A DNA stretch of 64,000 nucleotides from Isoetes taiwanensis (GCA_021234155.1 JAJEKV010000041.1:3708829-3772828); one strand, 5' to 3'. Counted from the first letter of the stretch, positions 44,632 through 56,571 are shown. Numbers and translations: made by a program. The notes: a model not told the origin generated them from the letters alone.

Positions 44632-44637
44632 ATCTGA
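43810..44637 (+). CDS. L1 ORF1 N-terminal part (copy 1)
   Basis: 275 open codons. The likely ORF1 start is the Met at 43,961 (MAPARQADGGSIEPHGLG). It has a basic segment (PREMARRKNPSVKGKGAG) and a Pro/Ser-rich middle (VPPGVPLDTSQGARAAAP), then DWIKRKAPECRTARVQEAL. ORF1 of plant L1 elements binds RNA; I see no zinc knuckle here. The frame ends six codons into the captured ISTL sequence. The copy at 44.85-45.6 kb has the same sequence with indels. Confidence 0.65.
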   Translation: MISLLSGVRFWRAWARWKACSELFPERYSISCFACGLLTQTTDFRTSSDIMAPARQADGGSIEPHGLGLKPREMARRKNPSVKGKGAGLGTHEEAWAVGSGMQLVAEMRELLESPSVERYVDCSSSQYNSETPVDCVLETPVLIPSSMPPLETGSVMPSSPVLGKGSLAGDTPSSRVHVADVPPGVPLDTSQGARAAAPTPVRPAWQSNDTVARITRPGFSDWIKRKAPECRTARVQEALKFVEDHHSVDLQAALPETLWIDIDHTRHVQTIDHI

Positions 44638-44850
44638 TGATAAGAGCTTTGAAGGTGATGATGATTGGGATTCCACACCAAATGAAGCTTATAGACGGTT
44701 GAACAGTAATAGGCTTCACCCTCGTGGTCCCCTGTTCAGCAACAGTCTTAACTTGACAAATAAGTTTTCAATGGTAGAGCAAGAGCACGATTCCACTGGA
44801 AACAGCAAAGATGAAAATGATTTCCATGGAATACGGACTTTAAAACCCAG
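44632..44850 (+). pseudogene. Captured 219-bp fragment of ISTL exon 6
   Basis: This matches 53,783-54,001 of the ISTL gene base for base except three transitions (about 98.6% identity, no gap). It encodes SDDKSFEGDDDWDSTPNEA to IRTLKP in the original orientation. It lies between two copies of the same L1 5' segment, with TCAT filler on the left and shared AG at the right junction. It contains no splice site and no poly(A), so it is an internal exon piece. Confidence 0.95.
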
Positions 44851-45848
44851 CATCAGCTGTTTTGCATGTGGCTTGTTGACGCAAACAACTGATTTCCGGA
44901 CTAGTTCGGATATCATGGCTCCTGCTAGACAGGCTGATGGGGGATCGATTGAACCTCATGGCTTGGGGCTGAAGCCAAGGGAGATGGCTAGGAGGAAGAA
45001 TCCTTCAGTAAAGGGGAAGGGCGTGTCTCTCACACATGAAGAGGCATGGGCTGTAGGGAAGTGGCATGCAATTGGTGGCGAGAGATGAGGGAGCTCTTGA
45101 ATCCCCTTGGTTGAGAGGTATGTGGATTGCTCTTCCTCTCAATATAATTCTGAGACCCCAAATGGATTGTGTCTTGGACTCTCGGTCTTGATTCCATCAA
45201 GCATGCCCCTTTGGAACCGGATGCATGATGCCCTCTTCCCCTGCTTGGGAAGGGATCACTTGTGGTGATACGCCCTCTTCTAGGGTGCATGTAGCCGATG
45301 TGCCTCCCGGGGTGCCCCCGATACCTCTCGGGGGTGCCGGGGCAGCAGCCCCAACTCCCCGTGTCTTGCCCGGGCTGGCGAGCAATGACACCGTTGCTCG
45401 CATCACTTTCGGCGGGGTTTTCAGATTGGATCAAAGCGCAAGGCTCCTCCGTGTAGGACTGCCCGTGTTCAAGAGGCTCAAAATTTGTGGAGGATCATCA
45501 CTTTGTTGACTGCGGGCGGCTCTTCCGGAGACTCTATGGATAGATATTGATCATACCGGGCATGTTCAGACCATTGAGAATCTAGTTTCATTTTATGATA
45601 TTGGGCTACTTCACGGGTTACATATTGGACACGAGGAGGTTTAGCTCTTGGCTTCTGGGACATCCGAGGCGGATTGGTTTGCCGGTATCGGTCTCACGAA
45701 ATTCCTACCAAATAATTTCTTCATAATCATGTTGGAGGTGAGTCTTCCGTCGCGGTAATTGGTTAGTCGGGGGTGGATACTTTGGATGAATCTTATGTGT
45801 TGTATCGAAGATTACACTCCCAACAATGTCCACCGAGTTCTTTGACAA

Positions 45849-46667
45849 ATGTTAAAATCCGTGTTGGTTCCGTTCGGGATCTTCCTCCCCGATCGATGGT
45901 GCTTGATTTCTTGGTTTCTATGGCTAATGGCCCGGGTGTATATTTGGCTCATTCTATTGTGCGGTCCCCAAGATCTATGTTGCTCTACACGCTGCGGCTG
46001 TGCCCACTTCTCTTCCAAAGGCGTAGTGGTCCCCGGCATTTTCTCTTCGATTGAAGCTTTTGAATGGCTCGAGATCCGGCGGATGTTTCCATCTATTGTG
46101 CTACCATCTGACCATGTTGATGATCCTGCTGGTGCTTGTGATGTGGTAGGGGTTGCGGGTGCTTATGCAGGGGCCCGGGATTCCTCTGTTCCTGAGGTAA
46201 CAGGCAGAGGACTCCGTGGTGCAGTGAGTGGAGTTGGACGAGGTGGTGTGGTTGGGAGAGTTGGTGTGGGACGAGGCCAGGGCAGGCTTGCTGCTGGCCG
46301 CCCATTGGATGGCGGGGCTAGGGGACGTGGTGGCTCAGGGGAGGGCTCAGATGATTTGGTTGTGGCTAGGTCTGAGGACATGGCTGTGGGAGGGGCTGAT
46401 GATCCTGTTGGGGATGTCCTGGTAGCGGTATGTGCTGAGCATGAGGTGGCTGGAGCAGCCCGGTTGGAGGTAGAGACTAGTGTGGCTCATGACTCTATGG
46501 AGGTGCCTGGGGGACTTCCAACACGTGTTGGAAGTGGAATGTCACGTAGAGCGGTTGTGGGTCACATTGCTGCGATTAATCCACTGGCTCTAGATGATGA
46601 CTCTGTGGAGTGGGCTGATGGCCTGGTGGGTAGGCATGTGGGGCTGGACACTTCTCCTCCGGGATGA
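45849..46667 (+). pseudogene. L1 ORF1 C-terminal part, Gly-rich
   Basis: 272 open codons. Residues from about 120 form a Gly/Arg-rich stretch (GRGLRGAVSGVGRGGVVG, RPLDGGARGRGGSGEG) of the kind found in RNA-binding tails, ending VGRHVGLDTSPPG. The N-terminal ~75 codons look out of frame. The stop TGA (46,665-46,667) overlaps the ORF2 start. Confidence 0.55.
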
Positions 46668-47665
46668 ATAGATCGATCCTTAGTTGGAATGTGAAGGGGG
46701 ATGGGGGAGGGGGGGGTCCTCTAGTAGTAAGAGGGCCCGTGTTTCTTTGGCACCGGCGGCCCCCCGATATTGTTTGCATTCGGGGAGCATAAGTGTCACT
46801 GTGGGTGATATGTCCAGCTCATGAATATGGTTGGTAGGCAGGTTTGCCTCTATTGCTTCTTCTTCCGGGCGGACTAGTGGGGGTACGCTTATTGCTTGGA
46901 GGATAGATGTGCGGGTCACATACCTGCAGTGAGCGAGTTTGGTCGGTGGGCAATAATTAAGTGGTTAGAGGGAGGGCAAGAGTGGGGGATTGTTAATGTT
47001 TATGCCCCTAATCAGCCTTCTCGGTGAGGGTGCTTTATGGGGGCCACAATCGGAATAAGTTCTTGAGCCCTTGGTGGGTTCTGTGTCGGTTGGTTCTTTG
47101 TTAGGGGACTTCAATATGGTAGAGCCAGTAGAGGATCGCTCTGGTTCGGGAACCCGTGTTGTGCATGGGTTTGAGAGGACCCATGGTCTTGTTTGTTGCG
47201 GATTTGGCCTTGGTTGAGGTCCCCGGGGACTTGTCTTTCACCTATTGTAATAGGCAGATTGGTGCGGGCGGGGGCGTATGCTAGGCATGACCCGGTGCTA
47301 TGCTTCCCCATGCGCCTTTGGATGGTGTGCCCTCTTTGTGCCGGGAGTAACATTCGTCTACCTCCATTTCTGATCATTACCCTCGGGTTTTGTCCGGTCG
47401 AGTCACGGTTGCCTCTCGACCCTCTAGGGCGGTGTTCCGCTTTGAACAATTTCCCACGGCCGATCGGATTTCGACCCAAAGGCCGAGTTGTGGCTTGATA
47501 CCTTTTATCTCTAAAGGGTATGTCCGGTATGGTGACCGCATTGGCGTGGTGAAGCGTTTTGCCAAGGTCTTTGGTAGGCGGCGCGTGTGCGGCCAGGAGC
47601 GGCGAGAGTTGCATGGTCTCTATCGGGGAGTTGGAGACGATTCGGGCGCAGACTTCCGATGGCAT
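46664..47665 (+). pseudogene. L1 ORF2 endonuclease region
   Basis: It opens MNRSILSWNVKG, the typical first strand of the L1 APE-type endonuclease, then is soon shifted. Downstream fragments include NVYAPNQPS-like sequence (about 47,000) and GSLLGDFNMVEPVEDRSG (about 47,095-47,145), containing the GDFN motif. Several frameshifts follow. Confidence 0.75.
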
Positions 47666-47948
47666 TAGGGAGAATGCGGTTGCAAAATAAGTATTGTTGC
47701 TCGGAGCAGGTTAAAGTGTAGGAGGCACGCGTGTGAAGGCGGCCCCACCTGGTTGAAGGAGGGGGACACAAATTCGGCCGGTGTTCTTGAGCGTACTAGG
47801 CGGCGGCGATATCACGGATCTATGGCGCCCCTTGCTTTGCGATGGCGGGACTTTGGAGGATCCCGCTGATTTGCGAGAGGTATGTGCATGCTCATTTCTC
47901 AGGGTTTTTCGCACAGCGCACTCTTCCCTATGAGCAGGAGATGCATAT

Positions 47949-48780
47949 ATGTGCATGGCCAAGGATAAATGTCCTGGGCTGGATGGCATCCATGTGGAGT
48001 TCTTTCAGACTTATTGGGAATGGGCTGGTGAGTCTGTGTACCAGGTGTATCTTGAGTTGCTGCAGTCTTCTCAAATAGATAGGATCTTGAATACCGCATG
48101 CATTTCCTTGATTCCTAAGGTTAAGCAGCCTTCTACTATTAATGATTGGAGGCCTATTTCCTTGTTCTCCTCTGTGTATAAGATTATTGCGAAAGCCTTG
48201 GTAGAGAAGTTGAAGCCGGTGTTGACTTCTTCCATTAGTAAGGTGCAGTCTGGGTTTGTCCATGGGAGGAACATTTTGACTAATGTTGCCGCAGCTTATG
48301 AGGGCCTTTATTGGGCCAGGCGAACAGGTCAAGGCATTGCCTATCTTAAGCTTGACTTCGCCAAAGCTTACGATAGTGTCCGTTGGGAGTTCTTGTCTGC
48401 CATGATGTTAGCGTTGGGGTGTAGAGACAATCATGAAGCTGCATAGGTCAGCACGAGCTACGGTGGTGTGCCAGGGTGAACCCTCCGCCTTTTTCTCCTT
48501 AGGCAGAGGGGTGCGTCAGGGGTGCCCTTTGGCGCCGTTTTTGTTTACGATTGTGGCGGAGGCACTATCTCAGTTGTTTTTTGCTGCAGTGGAGGAGGGG
48601 ATGGTGGATGGGCTTCGGATGCAGGATGGTAGCCAGCAGATTATTAACTAGTTTGCCGATGACACTTTCCTCTTCTTGGTGGCAGAAGAGCGGAATTTGC
48701 GGAATGTGAAGGGTTTGCTGGATACTTTCTCCTTGGCCTCGGGCATTCTTCTGAATTGGGGTAAGTGCTCCGCATTATGG
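47949..48780 (+). pseudogene. L1 ORF2 reverse transcriptase
   Basis: Motifs in order: KDKCPGLDGIHVEFFQTYWE, ACISLIPKVKQPSTINDWRP, ISLFSSVYKIIAKALVEKL, SGFVHGRNILTN, YLKLDFAKAYDSVRWEF (motif A), GRGVRQGCPLAPFLF (motif B), FADDTFLFLVAE (motif C) and SGILLNWGKCSA. Catalytic Asp residues are present. A stop just before FADD and a frameshift near 48,430 inactivate it. Confidence 0.9.
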
Positions 48781-49687
48781 GCCCAGCTGACTCCTCCTCC
48801 CCCTTGTTTGGCTCTATTCCCTTGGAAGGTGCTTCCAGGTAATGTGTGTACTAAGTCAAGGTATTCCCTTTGGAGGGATGTTTCCATGGGGAGGGTGTGG
48901 GTTGATATTTTGCAGGGGTTGCAGAAACACCTCAATTGGTGGAAGGGTAGCAAGTTGTCCATGGCAGGTAGGATCACTATTGCCAAGTCGATTGCTTTGT
49001 AGCACTCATGTGTATACAACATCTGTGATGTTAGCTCCCGAGGGTAAGATCTGTGCTTTGGATAAGATTGTTCAAATTTTGTGTGGGGGGGGGATGATGA
49101 AGGGGCGGTTGTTAAAGTGGCTTGGTGGAAGTGTCTCCGCCCAGGAGGATGGGGGCTTGGCCATTTTGGATTTGGCACCGCATAGTAAGGTGTTGGTCTC
49201 AAGTTTGTGCGGAGCATTCGCAGGATAGAGCATCTTCTCCAGTGCGGGCTTGTTGTTGTTGCGATCTCTTAAGCCATTGTGTGGCGTTTGGGAAGCCGCC
49301 TGCATGCATGTGGAGTTGCCCCGGCACCTTTGTTGTATAGTCTCCGCCTTTCCCACATGCATCCCCTTTTCTCCGCGGGGTGTTTGCGGGCTTGGGATCA
49401 TGTGCGTGTGCTCTTCCAAATAGATTATGCCTCGGTTTATCACCACTCTTCTCCTTTCTTGTGGGTTTCTCTACCCCTTGCGCTCTTGCCCTTGGCTGCC
49501 ACGTGCATGCTCGGACGCAGGCCCATTGGAGGCGAGCTGCTATGCTCACCTTGGAGGATTAGTATTGGGGTGGTCAGCTAGCTTCGTGGGAGTTCTTCGA
49601 GCTTCGCTTTTCCGAGGGGCGCGTGACCGGGCTATCCGGGAACAAGTGGCGGGAGTATTCCGCTACACATACCTATAGTCCCTCAGG

Positions 49688-50355
49688 ATGATGTGGTGGT
49701 GCAGGTTTGGAAGGTTCATCCGGATGTTGTGTCTTCTTGTTTTGTGCAATCTTATTACCGGATGCTGGCTATTCATGACACACTGTCCCCTTCAGGCAAG
49801 TGGTCTCTGCAGCTTCCCGGTTCTCGATGGCGCTTCGGTTTGGGCGTGGACATGGAGCTCATTTCCCCAATCAAGGTTAGGGTGCTTCGTGGCGGGTGGT
49901 GCATTTATCGTCGGTGAATGCCCTTGTGAATCGGTTTAGACCGGGTGTGAGCCCTCTCGCCCTTGTTGTGGCCTTCATCGTGAGACGTGGAGCATTGTGC
50001 CGGTTTTATGCCCTCACTTGCGGGGGGATTGGGTTAGGACTCTGTTTCGTTGAGATTGACTAGCCGCCAGCTTTTCTTCATGTGTATCCGGTGCTTGGCG
50101 CTCTTGCGGCGCCAAACCTTGCATCTGTCGCGGGCTTGGTTGGTGTGGCTGATTTGGAAGCGGCGGTTGTGGATCTTTTCGGGGGATTCAGCAGCTGCGG
50201 CCTCTCGATTCCCTCGACTTCGGTACAAGCTATTTCAAAGCTTTACGGGTGTTCCCGGGATTAGTAGAGCGGAAGTTTGCCATTTGGGGGACTTCTTGGG
50301 TGTTGTAGATGGTGATGGTCGGTTTATGCAAGATGGAGTTGCAGTTTTTACGTGA
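49688..50355 (+). pseudogene. L1 ORF2 C-terminal domain
   Basis: Fragments VVVQVWKVHPDVVSSCFVQS and SGKWSLQLPGSRWRF lead to SRAWLVWLIWKRRLWIFSG and SRFPRLRYKLFQSF, the end of ORF2, also found at 43.2-43.4 kb on the opposite strand. Frames are shifted several times. Confidence 0.65.
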
Positions 50356-50488
50356 GTTTGTTGTGGAGGTCGAGGTATCGCTGTCTCTTTGAAGCAGTTC
50401 TCCTTCCTCCTCACTTGCTTTGTAACATTACCATTCTTTTAATATATTAATGACACAATTCTTCAAAAAAAAAAAAAAAAAAAAAAAA

Positions 50489-51489
50489 GAAACCTTTAAA
50501 ACCTTCAAATTTTTTAAATTAGGGAATACCAGCTACGGTTTTGTAATGCATTGCGACCATGGGAGAAAGATTGCCGGAATAACTCAGCCCTGGTATCCAA
50601 CAAAAAAGCTTTTAGACGGGCTATTCCGAGCAGACGACCTATGATCAATGAAGCCATGGAAACTGGGGTTGTCTGGAGCAGGTGAGCATACCCTGATGGG
50701 CATGCATGAAACCAAGTACCGACAGAAAGAGAGCAATGACATGTACCAAGGCAGATATGATTGTGCAAACTGACCTATTTCGACACGGGATATCAAAGGA
50801 TTTGGAAAGAACTCGGCAGAGGGATGAGAAGCAGAGGTCTATCAACAATCAAGCAGAGACAAGCGATCATCCATACAAATATCTTGTGGGATCGAATCCG
50901 TGAAGTCATCATCGATGTCGCTTAGAGTGCAGGTAACTACCCTAAGAATATTCCAGAAGGATTCATACCTGGAGTATGGGATGGACTTGAGAAGTAGTAG
51001 AATTCTAACAATGAAACAAAAGATCCAGCTCAAAGAAAATGTCGATGAAGAATGTGAGAAATAACAAAGGCTTCGTGGAAGAAAAGAGTTAAAAATGACC
51101 TGAGCCAAAGAAGACTAGAGCTAAAATGATGGTTTTCTTCATAATATTTGCATAGAACCATTATAGAACTATTGGTTACTTATGTGAGACTCACATGAGA
51201 GTTTTTTTCCCCTGTAAGCACAGGGGCTATTTTCAAATGCTGAAGATTTTCCTCCCCGCAACGCGGCGTCGTGGACGGCGCCACAGCTGAAACTCTTGAA
51301 CGGGGCTGAGACTTTCGTTTTCAGCACTGGGTCAGCCAATTTTCACGCCCATTAATTATGTGGACAAAGGCCGTAATATCTTATGTAGAACTGTGCTATT
51401 AAGATATATTTTTTTTTATTAAACATGGAGGCATCTAATAATGGCTAGGCCCACAGTTAATTTTATCCTAAGCAAAATGTCCAATGGGG
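50489..51489. other. Intergenic between L1 and ISTL
   Basis: No gene is recognised. It holds the region upstream of ISTL, which may include distal promoter elements that cannot be named. Confidence 0.4.
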
Positions 51490-51754
51490 TGCAAGAATAG
51501 TGACGTGGACACGTCTGGTTTACCGCGTCAACAAGTTGGCCAGCGTCAATTCGGACGGTCAAGATGTTTGCGACGTCCATCGTAGCCGCCGATCTAACCC
51601 AAACCCTGCCGGGTCAAAAGGGAAGCAACGCCCTGTCTGCTCACAGGTCTGGAATGATAATCGCCCTTTCCTTCCGGTTTCCGCACTTTCTCTCCGTTTC
51701 AGAATTGCCCAATTCATCTTGCCGCTGTAATTGAGTCGATTGTGTTCACAAGAT
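51490..51754 (+). promoter_or_regulatory. ISTL promoter and 5' leader
   Basis: The region before the ISTL ATG is conserved in the paralogue's flank at 6.35-6.53 kb, more than the surrounding DNA, which suggests promoter and leader. No TATA box is obvious. Confidence 0.5.
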
Positions 51755-54700
51755 ATGTTTCGTCACAAAACATTCAAGGAAGGAAAATGGTAAGATCGCA
51801 AATTTGCCTTCCATCCTTTCTTTGTGGTTTCTGCTTTTCAGGTCCGGAAATTTGTCAATTTTGGTCTGGCTTAGCTTATCAGCATTCTCTAACTTTCTAC
51901 AGGATGCCAATTTTTTATTTTGCTTCTGGTCATGATGAATTTGTTACCTTTGGAGGATCATGTGGCAAGTTTATTCATCTAATTGTGTTGTATCACAGCA
52001 AGACTCAGCTGTCTCTGGTGGTGGCACGGATCAAAGTTGTACGTGGCAGGCATGATGCAATGGTTCGGCAGTCACGAAAAGATGTTGCCATGTGCCTTCA
52101 ACAAGGGAAAGAAGATACTGCTCGCCAAAAGGTATTTAATAGATGAAAATTTAACTGCGCATCGTTTATGTAAAGTTCGATTTAATCATTATTTTCCAAA
52201 AATTCAGGCCTTATGCTAAAGGTTTAATTGCAGGTTGAGCTAGCAATACGAGAGCAAAACAAGGTTGAGGTTCTGAATCTGATTGAAAAAGCCTGTGTTC
52301 ATCTCATAACACAACTTCCTGTACTATCCCAAAAGTAAATGCTGGTATCAAACCTGTTCTTTCCTAAAGAGCTAGTCTTACTATTTTTTAACATGATCAT
52401 GCAGGACATGCCCTTCCAGTTTACATGACCCAGTAGCTACTATCATTTATGCTGGGTCCAGAATGGGAGAGTTGCCAGAGCTGCCTGAAGTTCGTGCAAT
52501 GCTTGCATCAAAATTTGGGAAAGAGTTTGTTGACACTATTTCAGAACTGAGACCTGGGAATCCAGTCAACAAGCAGGTACTTTGTTAAAGAATTTCATAT
52601 CCAGTGGGAACATCGTTCTCTTGGCAGCGAGCGTATGTAAGACTATCTATTCATCTTTGGCAAACGTTTGTGCAGCTTGTTCAATTTTTGTCGATAGAAC
52701 CGCCAAATATAAGGCAAAAGTTCAAGGTGATGGAGGAGATATGTGCTGAGCATAATGTGCAATGGAAGGCGCCAAGAGAGGACCAGCATAAGGTAAGGGT
52801 TCTCAGTCATTAGTTTTGCCAAGGGAGACAGTAAATAAGCCAAAGAGTCAACTACCATGCCATAATTGCCGAAAACTACACCACTGAGGAATACATTAAA
52901 AATTATGGACTTCCTAGTCCATGTAGTGTGTTTCGAAGTTTGGCTGGATGTATAGCACTAACAATGCTGTTGCTTCCAACAGGAGCATGATATATCAGGA
53001 ATTTCAGTTCCAAATGAAAAGAACAAGGTTCCTGTGCAGCCTCAGCATGTGAAGGAAGACATTTCCTCCAATTTGCATGCTCATCACACTTCTCCAGTAG
53101 ATGCTCAACTACAGACAAGACCCACGAAAGGAAATGGAAAAGAAGATAATCATAAGCCTATAAGACCCACAAGTTCATTGAACGGAAATGGAAAAGAAGA
53201 CAATAGGCCACAGCAGGATGCCCAGGAAAATATGGTTTATAACTTTACTCCTTCAGCTAAATATCCTTCACTTCATCAGCCTCTTCTTTCCGTAGAAACC
53301 TCAGAAGTCCAGAGTACCAGCATGGACTCATCATTAAAAGAAGCAAAAAGGGAGCTAAAAAAACTGGGTATTTTACCAAACAGTTTCATTGATAAGACGC
53401 GACCTGCTACGGAATCAGTTAGAAGGGTTCCTAAACATTCCAAAGAAGACGAAATGTACCATGAGCTTGCAATTGCTGCAGAGGAAGCTGCCTCTGCTGC
53501 AAATGCTGTTGCTGATCTTCTAAATCATTCTCAACTGGATTCAAGGCAAGTCCCTATCCTAGGTTTGAACAAATCAATGAAACAACAGGAGGTTATGGCC
53601 GACTCTGGTATTTCTTATAGTGATAACATGAAGCCCAGAATATCAAACAGCACTCCACAGGAGCAAGTGAAGCAGCATCACATAGTTGAGCATAATGAAT
53701 CAGAATCGCTTCCAATTGCGAACGAAAGCATTTACGAGAAAAAAGTCTCTGCTCCAATCGAGCACTTCCTGAAAAGCTACGCATCTGATGATAAGAGCTT
53801 TGAAGGTGATGATGATTGGGATTCCACACCAAATGAAGCTTACAGACGGTTGAACAGTAATAGGCTTCACCCTCGTGGTCCCCTGTTCAGCAACAGTCTT
53901 AACTCGACAAATAAGTTTTCAATGGTAGAGCAAGAGCACGATTCCACCGGAAACAGCAAAGATGAAAATGATTTCCATGGAATACGGACTTTAAAACCCA
54001 GAGCCAACCTAAATCTTCAGGATCTGGATCTCCTTGATGAGCATTTTCCTCGAGAAAGTCCAGAAAAAGTTTCAGAAATGGAGCAGTCCACATCATTTGA
54101 CACTAAATCTACTTCTGGAAGTGAAGATGAACTTGATCCCATATACTATACCACTAATGCTCCAGCCTTGGGCTCTACATACAGCTTTGGCGATGGAGAT
54201 GACTTTGAGTCAAAAATCAATTTGGCTTACAAACGCCTAGATAGTGATAGGCTTTATCGCAGTAACACCCTCTACCCTCGCAAGACTGCAGAAGAGACAA
54301 TGAGCTCTCTGCCAGAAGTTCGTATAGAAAATAGTGAACAAACGAAGTTATTTTCAACTCCAAAGTCTCACAGTGAAAGTTTATTCAATATGTGCCAAGT
54401 TGAAGATTACCATGAAACAAAGTTGAAAGAAGCCAGCTCTGATCTGCCTGTTTTTGATGATTATGAGGACAGTGAGCAACCACCCAAGTCACTAGAGAGA
54501 GAGCGTTTGGAAATTTCAAAGAACTCATCAACACTCAATGTGACTAAAGTGCAGGATTCAGATGGTGAAAAAGACAAGGTTAGTGTTGGAAGTAGTGGAG
54601 TCGGTTGGGATCGTTCACTATGGAGTAAGCGTACTCGAGAGAACAGGAAAACACTCAATGTGAATAATGTAGATGGTGAGCAGGGAAGTTCTGTAAGTAG

Positions 54701-55496
54701 TGAAGTTGGATCACTATGGAACAAGCATACCCAAGAGAACAGGTCAACACTTAATGTAAATAATTCAGATGATGAGCAGGACAAAGAAAGTTCTGAAAGT
54801 AATGAAGTTGGATCACTATGGAACAAGCATACTGGAAAAAACAGGTCAACACTTAATATAAATAATTCGGATGATGAGCAGGACAAGGAAAGTTCAAGTA
54901 GCGGAGTTGGTTGGGATAGATCACTATGGAATGTGCGTAAACGAGAAGATTCTAAGTCTTCTAACCCTAGAACATCAGATGTAAAAAACAGAAAGAACAA
55001 TTTCCCAAGGGAGGAGAATAGGTCGAGATGGAACAGAAGCAAACAAGGGGAGAGCAATACCTCTGACAGCCATGCCTTGGAGGAAGAAACTACTAATATA
55101 AACACTAAGGCCTTTAGAAAAGAAATCAAAACCTTTGCAGAGATTGAAGTGGATACCAGTGTAACTAGAGGGCCTAGAAAAAAATGGAGTTTGCACAAAC
55201 TTGAAGACGCTAGTAATTTATACAGTGGTCATGGTTCTGATGATGACAATGCAAGCATGAAGGAAGGAAACGAAAGCCCTGTTGAAGTTGGATGGGACAG
55301 ATCAAAATGGAGAACTACTGATAAACATGCTTCACCTGAACGTGGAGTCGGACATGTTTCCAATCTGGAGAAAAACGATAGAGAAAAAGCTTCTGATCTG
55401 GTACCAAGTGTTAATCCTGATAGTCCTGTGCCAAAGCGACGTATAGGAGAAAGCGTTAGGTCGAGAAGAACTATCAGAGCAGGAGTGTCGAGATAA
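51755..55496 (+). CDS. IST1-like protein (ISTL), complete
   Basis: Six exons with GT-AG borders: 51,755-51,789, 51,999-52,131, 52,234-52,334, 52,405-52,576, 52,676-52,792 and 52,983-55,496; 3,072 nt, 1,023 residues. ATG 51,755 gives MFRHKTFKEGK, the usual IST1 start. The IST1 domain (Regulator of Vps4) spans about residues 12-180: TQLSLVVARIKVVRGRHDAM, SRKDVAMCLQQGKEDTARQK, IREQNKVEVLNLIEKAC, ELPEVRAMLASKFGKEF and SIEPPNIRQKFKVMEEICAE. IST1 binds ESCRT-III and regulates VPS4 in multivesicular-body sorting. A long Ser/Asp-rich tail follows, as in the large plant ISTL members. It contains two related blocks (about 454-485 and 591-620) and a 34-residue tandem repeat with GWDRSLW or GSLWNKH (about 724-835). 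No frame defect. Confidence 0.95.
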
Positions 55497-56230
55497 TGAT
55501 AAGTTATAGAAGAACCTGACATGTACATGAATGCGCTGCATTTCCGCAACTCTGTTACGAAGTTGAGATTACCATTTCAAGGATCACCCAGAACTTATCA
55601 GAAGCAAAGGGCCAAAGGCGAGCTATTTGCTATCAAATGTGATAAAGCCATTGGTTCGACACCACGTCCAGTGGAACAAGGAGTAGTATGACTATTATAC
55701 TTTTTGTTTCATAGGGGCTGGAGTTCCTTGTTTTCCTTTTGTTTTTGCTTTTTTTATTCCTATAAAGCGAAGCACAATAGATTGCAATGAGAATTGAGAT
55801 GGACCATTGAATTGTTTAGCTCAGAAAAACGAAGTACTCTTGCAAAGACAAAGAAGGGACAATCAGTTCTAGAGCTTTCCTAATTCCATGAACATTTCCT
55901 AAAGTTCTCAACTACATACTTGCCACTTGTTTAACAAAAGGGCTACACGCTTGTCACCTTTTTAACAAGGATAACAAGAATCGAACAACTCTAGTGCTCT
56001 CCCTCTCTAAGGGCTACATGCTTGCCACTTGTTTAACAAGGATAGAACAATTCTAGTGCTCTTCCTCCAAGGGCTTTCACGAGCAAACTTGACACTCCAA
56101 TTTGCTCATTATAATATACCAGAATATACTATATAACATAACAAAAGAAGCATTCATACATGCATGTCCAACATTCTCTTTAACATAATGTGAAAAGGTG
56201 ATTGCTTAACATTTCATTTTCTAATAGTAC
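55497..56230. other. ISTL 3' region with short tandem repeats
   Basis: It probably includes the 3' UTR. At about 55,915-56,070 a unit of about 75-80 bp recurs (GGGCTACAnGCTTG, TTTAACAAGGATA, CTAGTGCTCT). Confidence 0.5.
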
Positions 56231-56233
56231 TAA

Positions 56234-56568
56234 GGGACGCCTCACATGTAACGTCTCCGGCGCCTCCCCAATATGAACGTCTCCGGCAAGAATTTTGAGG
56301 CGTTCAAGATTGCTACACCATCACCGGTTTTTGCTACTCCGTCACTGTTTTTGCACCACCGAACTTCAAGATTGCTTCAAGATTTTACCTATTGCTGCAG
56401 GTGAAGACCAAAAATGACTGGAAACGGAGGTCAAGACGTCCAAACGCTGAAGCAGCCGGTCGATCAGGAACTGCTGGAGCAGTTTGACGTCCAACGGTTT
56501 GGACGTTGAGCCGCCCGGCAAAAAACATGAACATGTGAATACTGTTAGTATTACATGTGAAGCGTCCC
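56234..56568. mobile_element. Tourist-like (PIF/Harbinger) MITE
   Basis: 335 bp with 18-bp terminal inverted repeats (GGGACGCCTCACATGTAA at 56,234; complement with one mismatch at 56,551-56,568), flanked by TAA on both sides (56,231-56,233 and 56,569-56,571). A 3-bp TAA target duplication is the PIF/Harbinger hallmark. It has no coding capacity. Confidence 0.9.
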
Positions 56569-56571
56569 TAA

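Larger units (their letters stand above)
44851..50488 (+). mobile_element. L1 LINE, second and main copy
   Basis: It runs from the repeated 5' segment (CATCAGCTGTTTTGCATG) through ORF1, ORF2 endonuclease, reverse transcriptase and zinc-binding domain to a 24-nt poly(A) at 50,465-50,488, about 5.6 kb in all. Many small indels and stops break both frames, and CTG/CAG triplets of copy 1 often appear as CCG/CGG. The preceding Gly-rich ORF1 end overlaps ORF2 by ATGA. Confidence 0.88.

Noticed and set aside
46093-46381. Minus-strand Pro/Gln-rich frames
   Set aside because: Shadows of the Gly-rich ORF1 of the plus-strand L1.
54461-55198. 245-codon minus-strand frame
   Set aside because: Antisense shadow of the repeat-rich ISTL exon 6.
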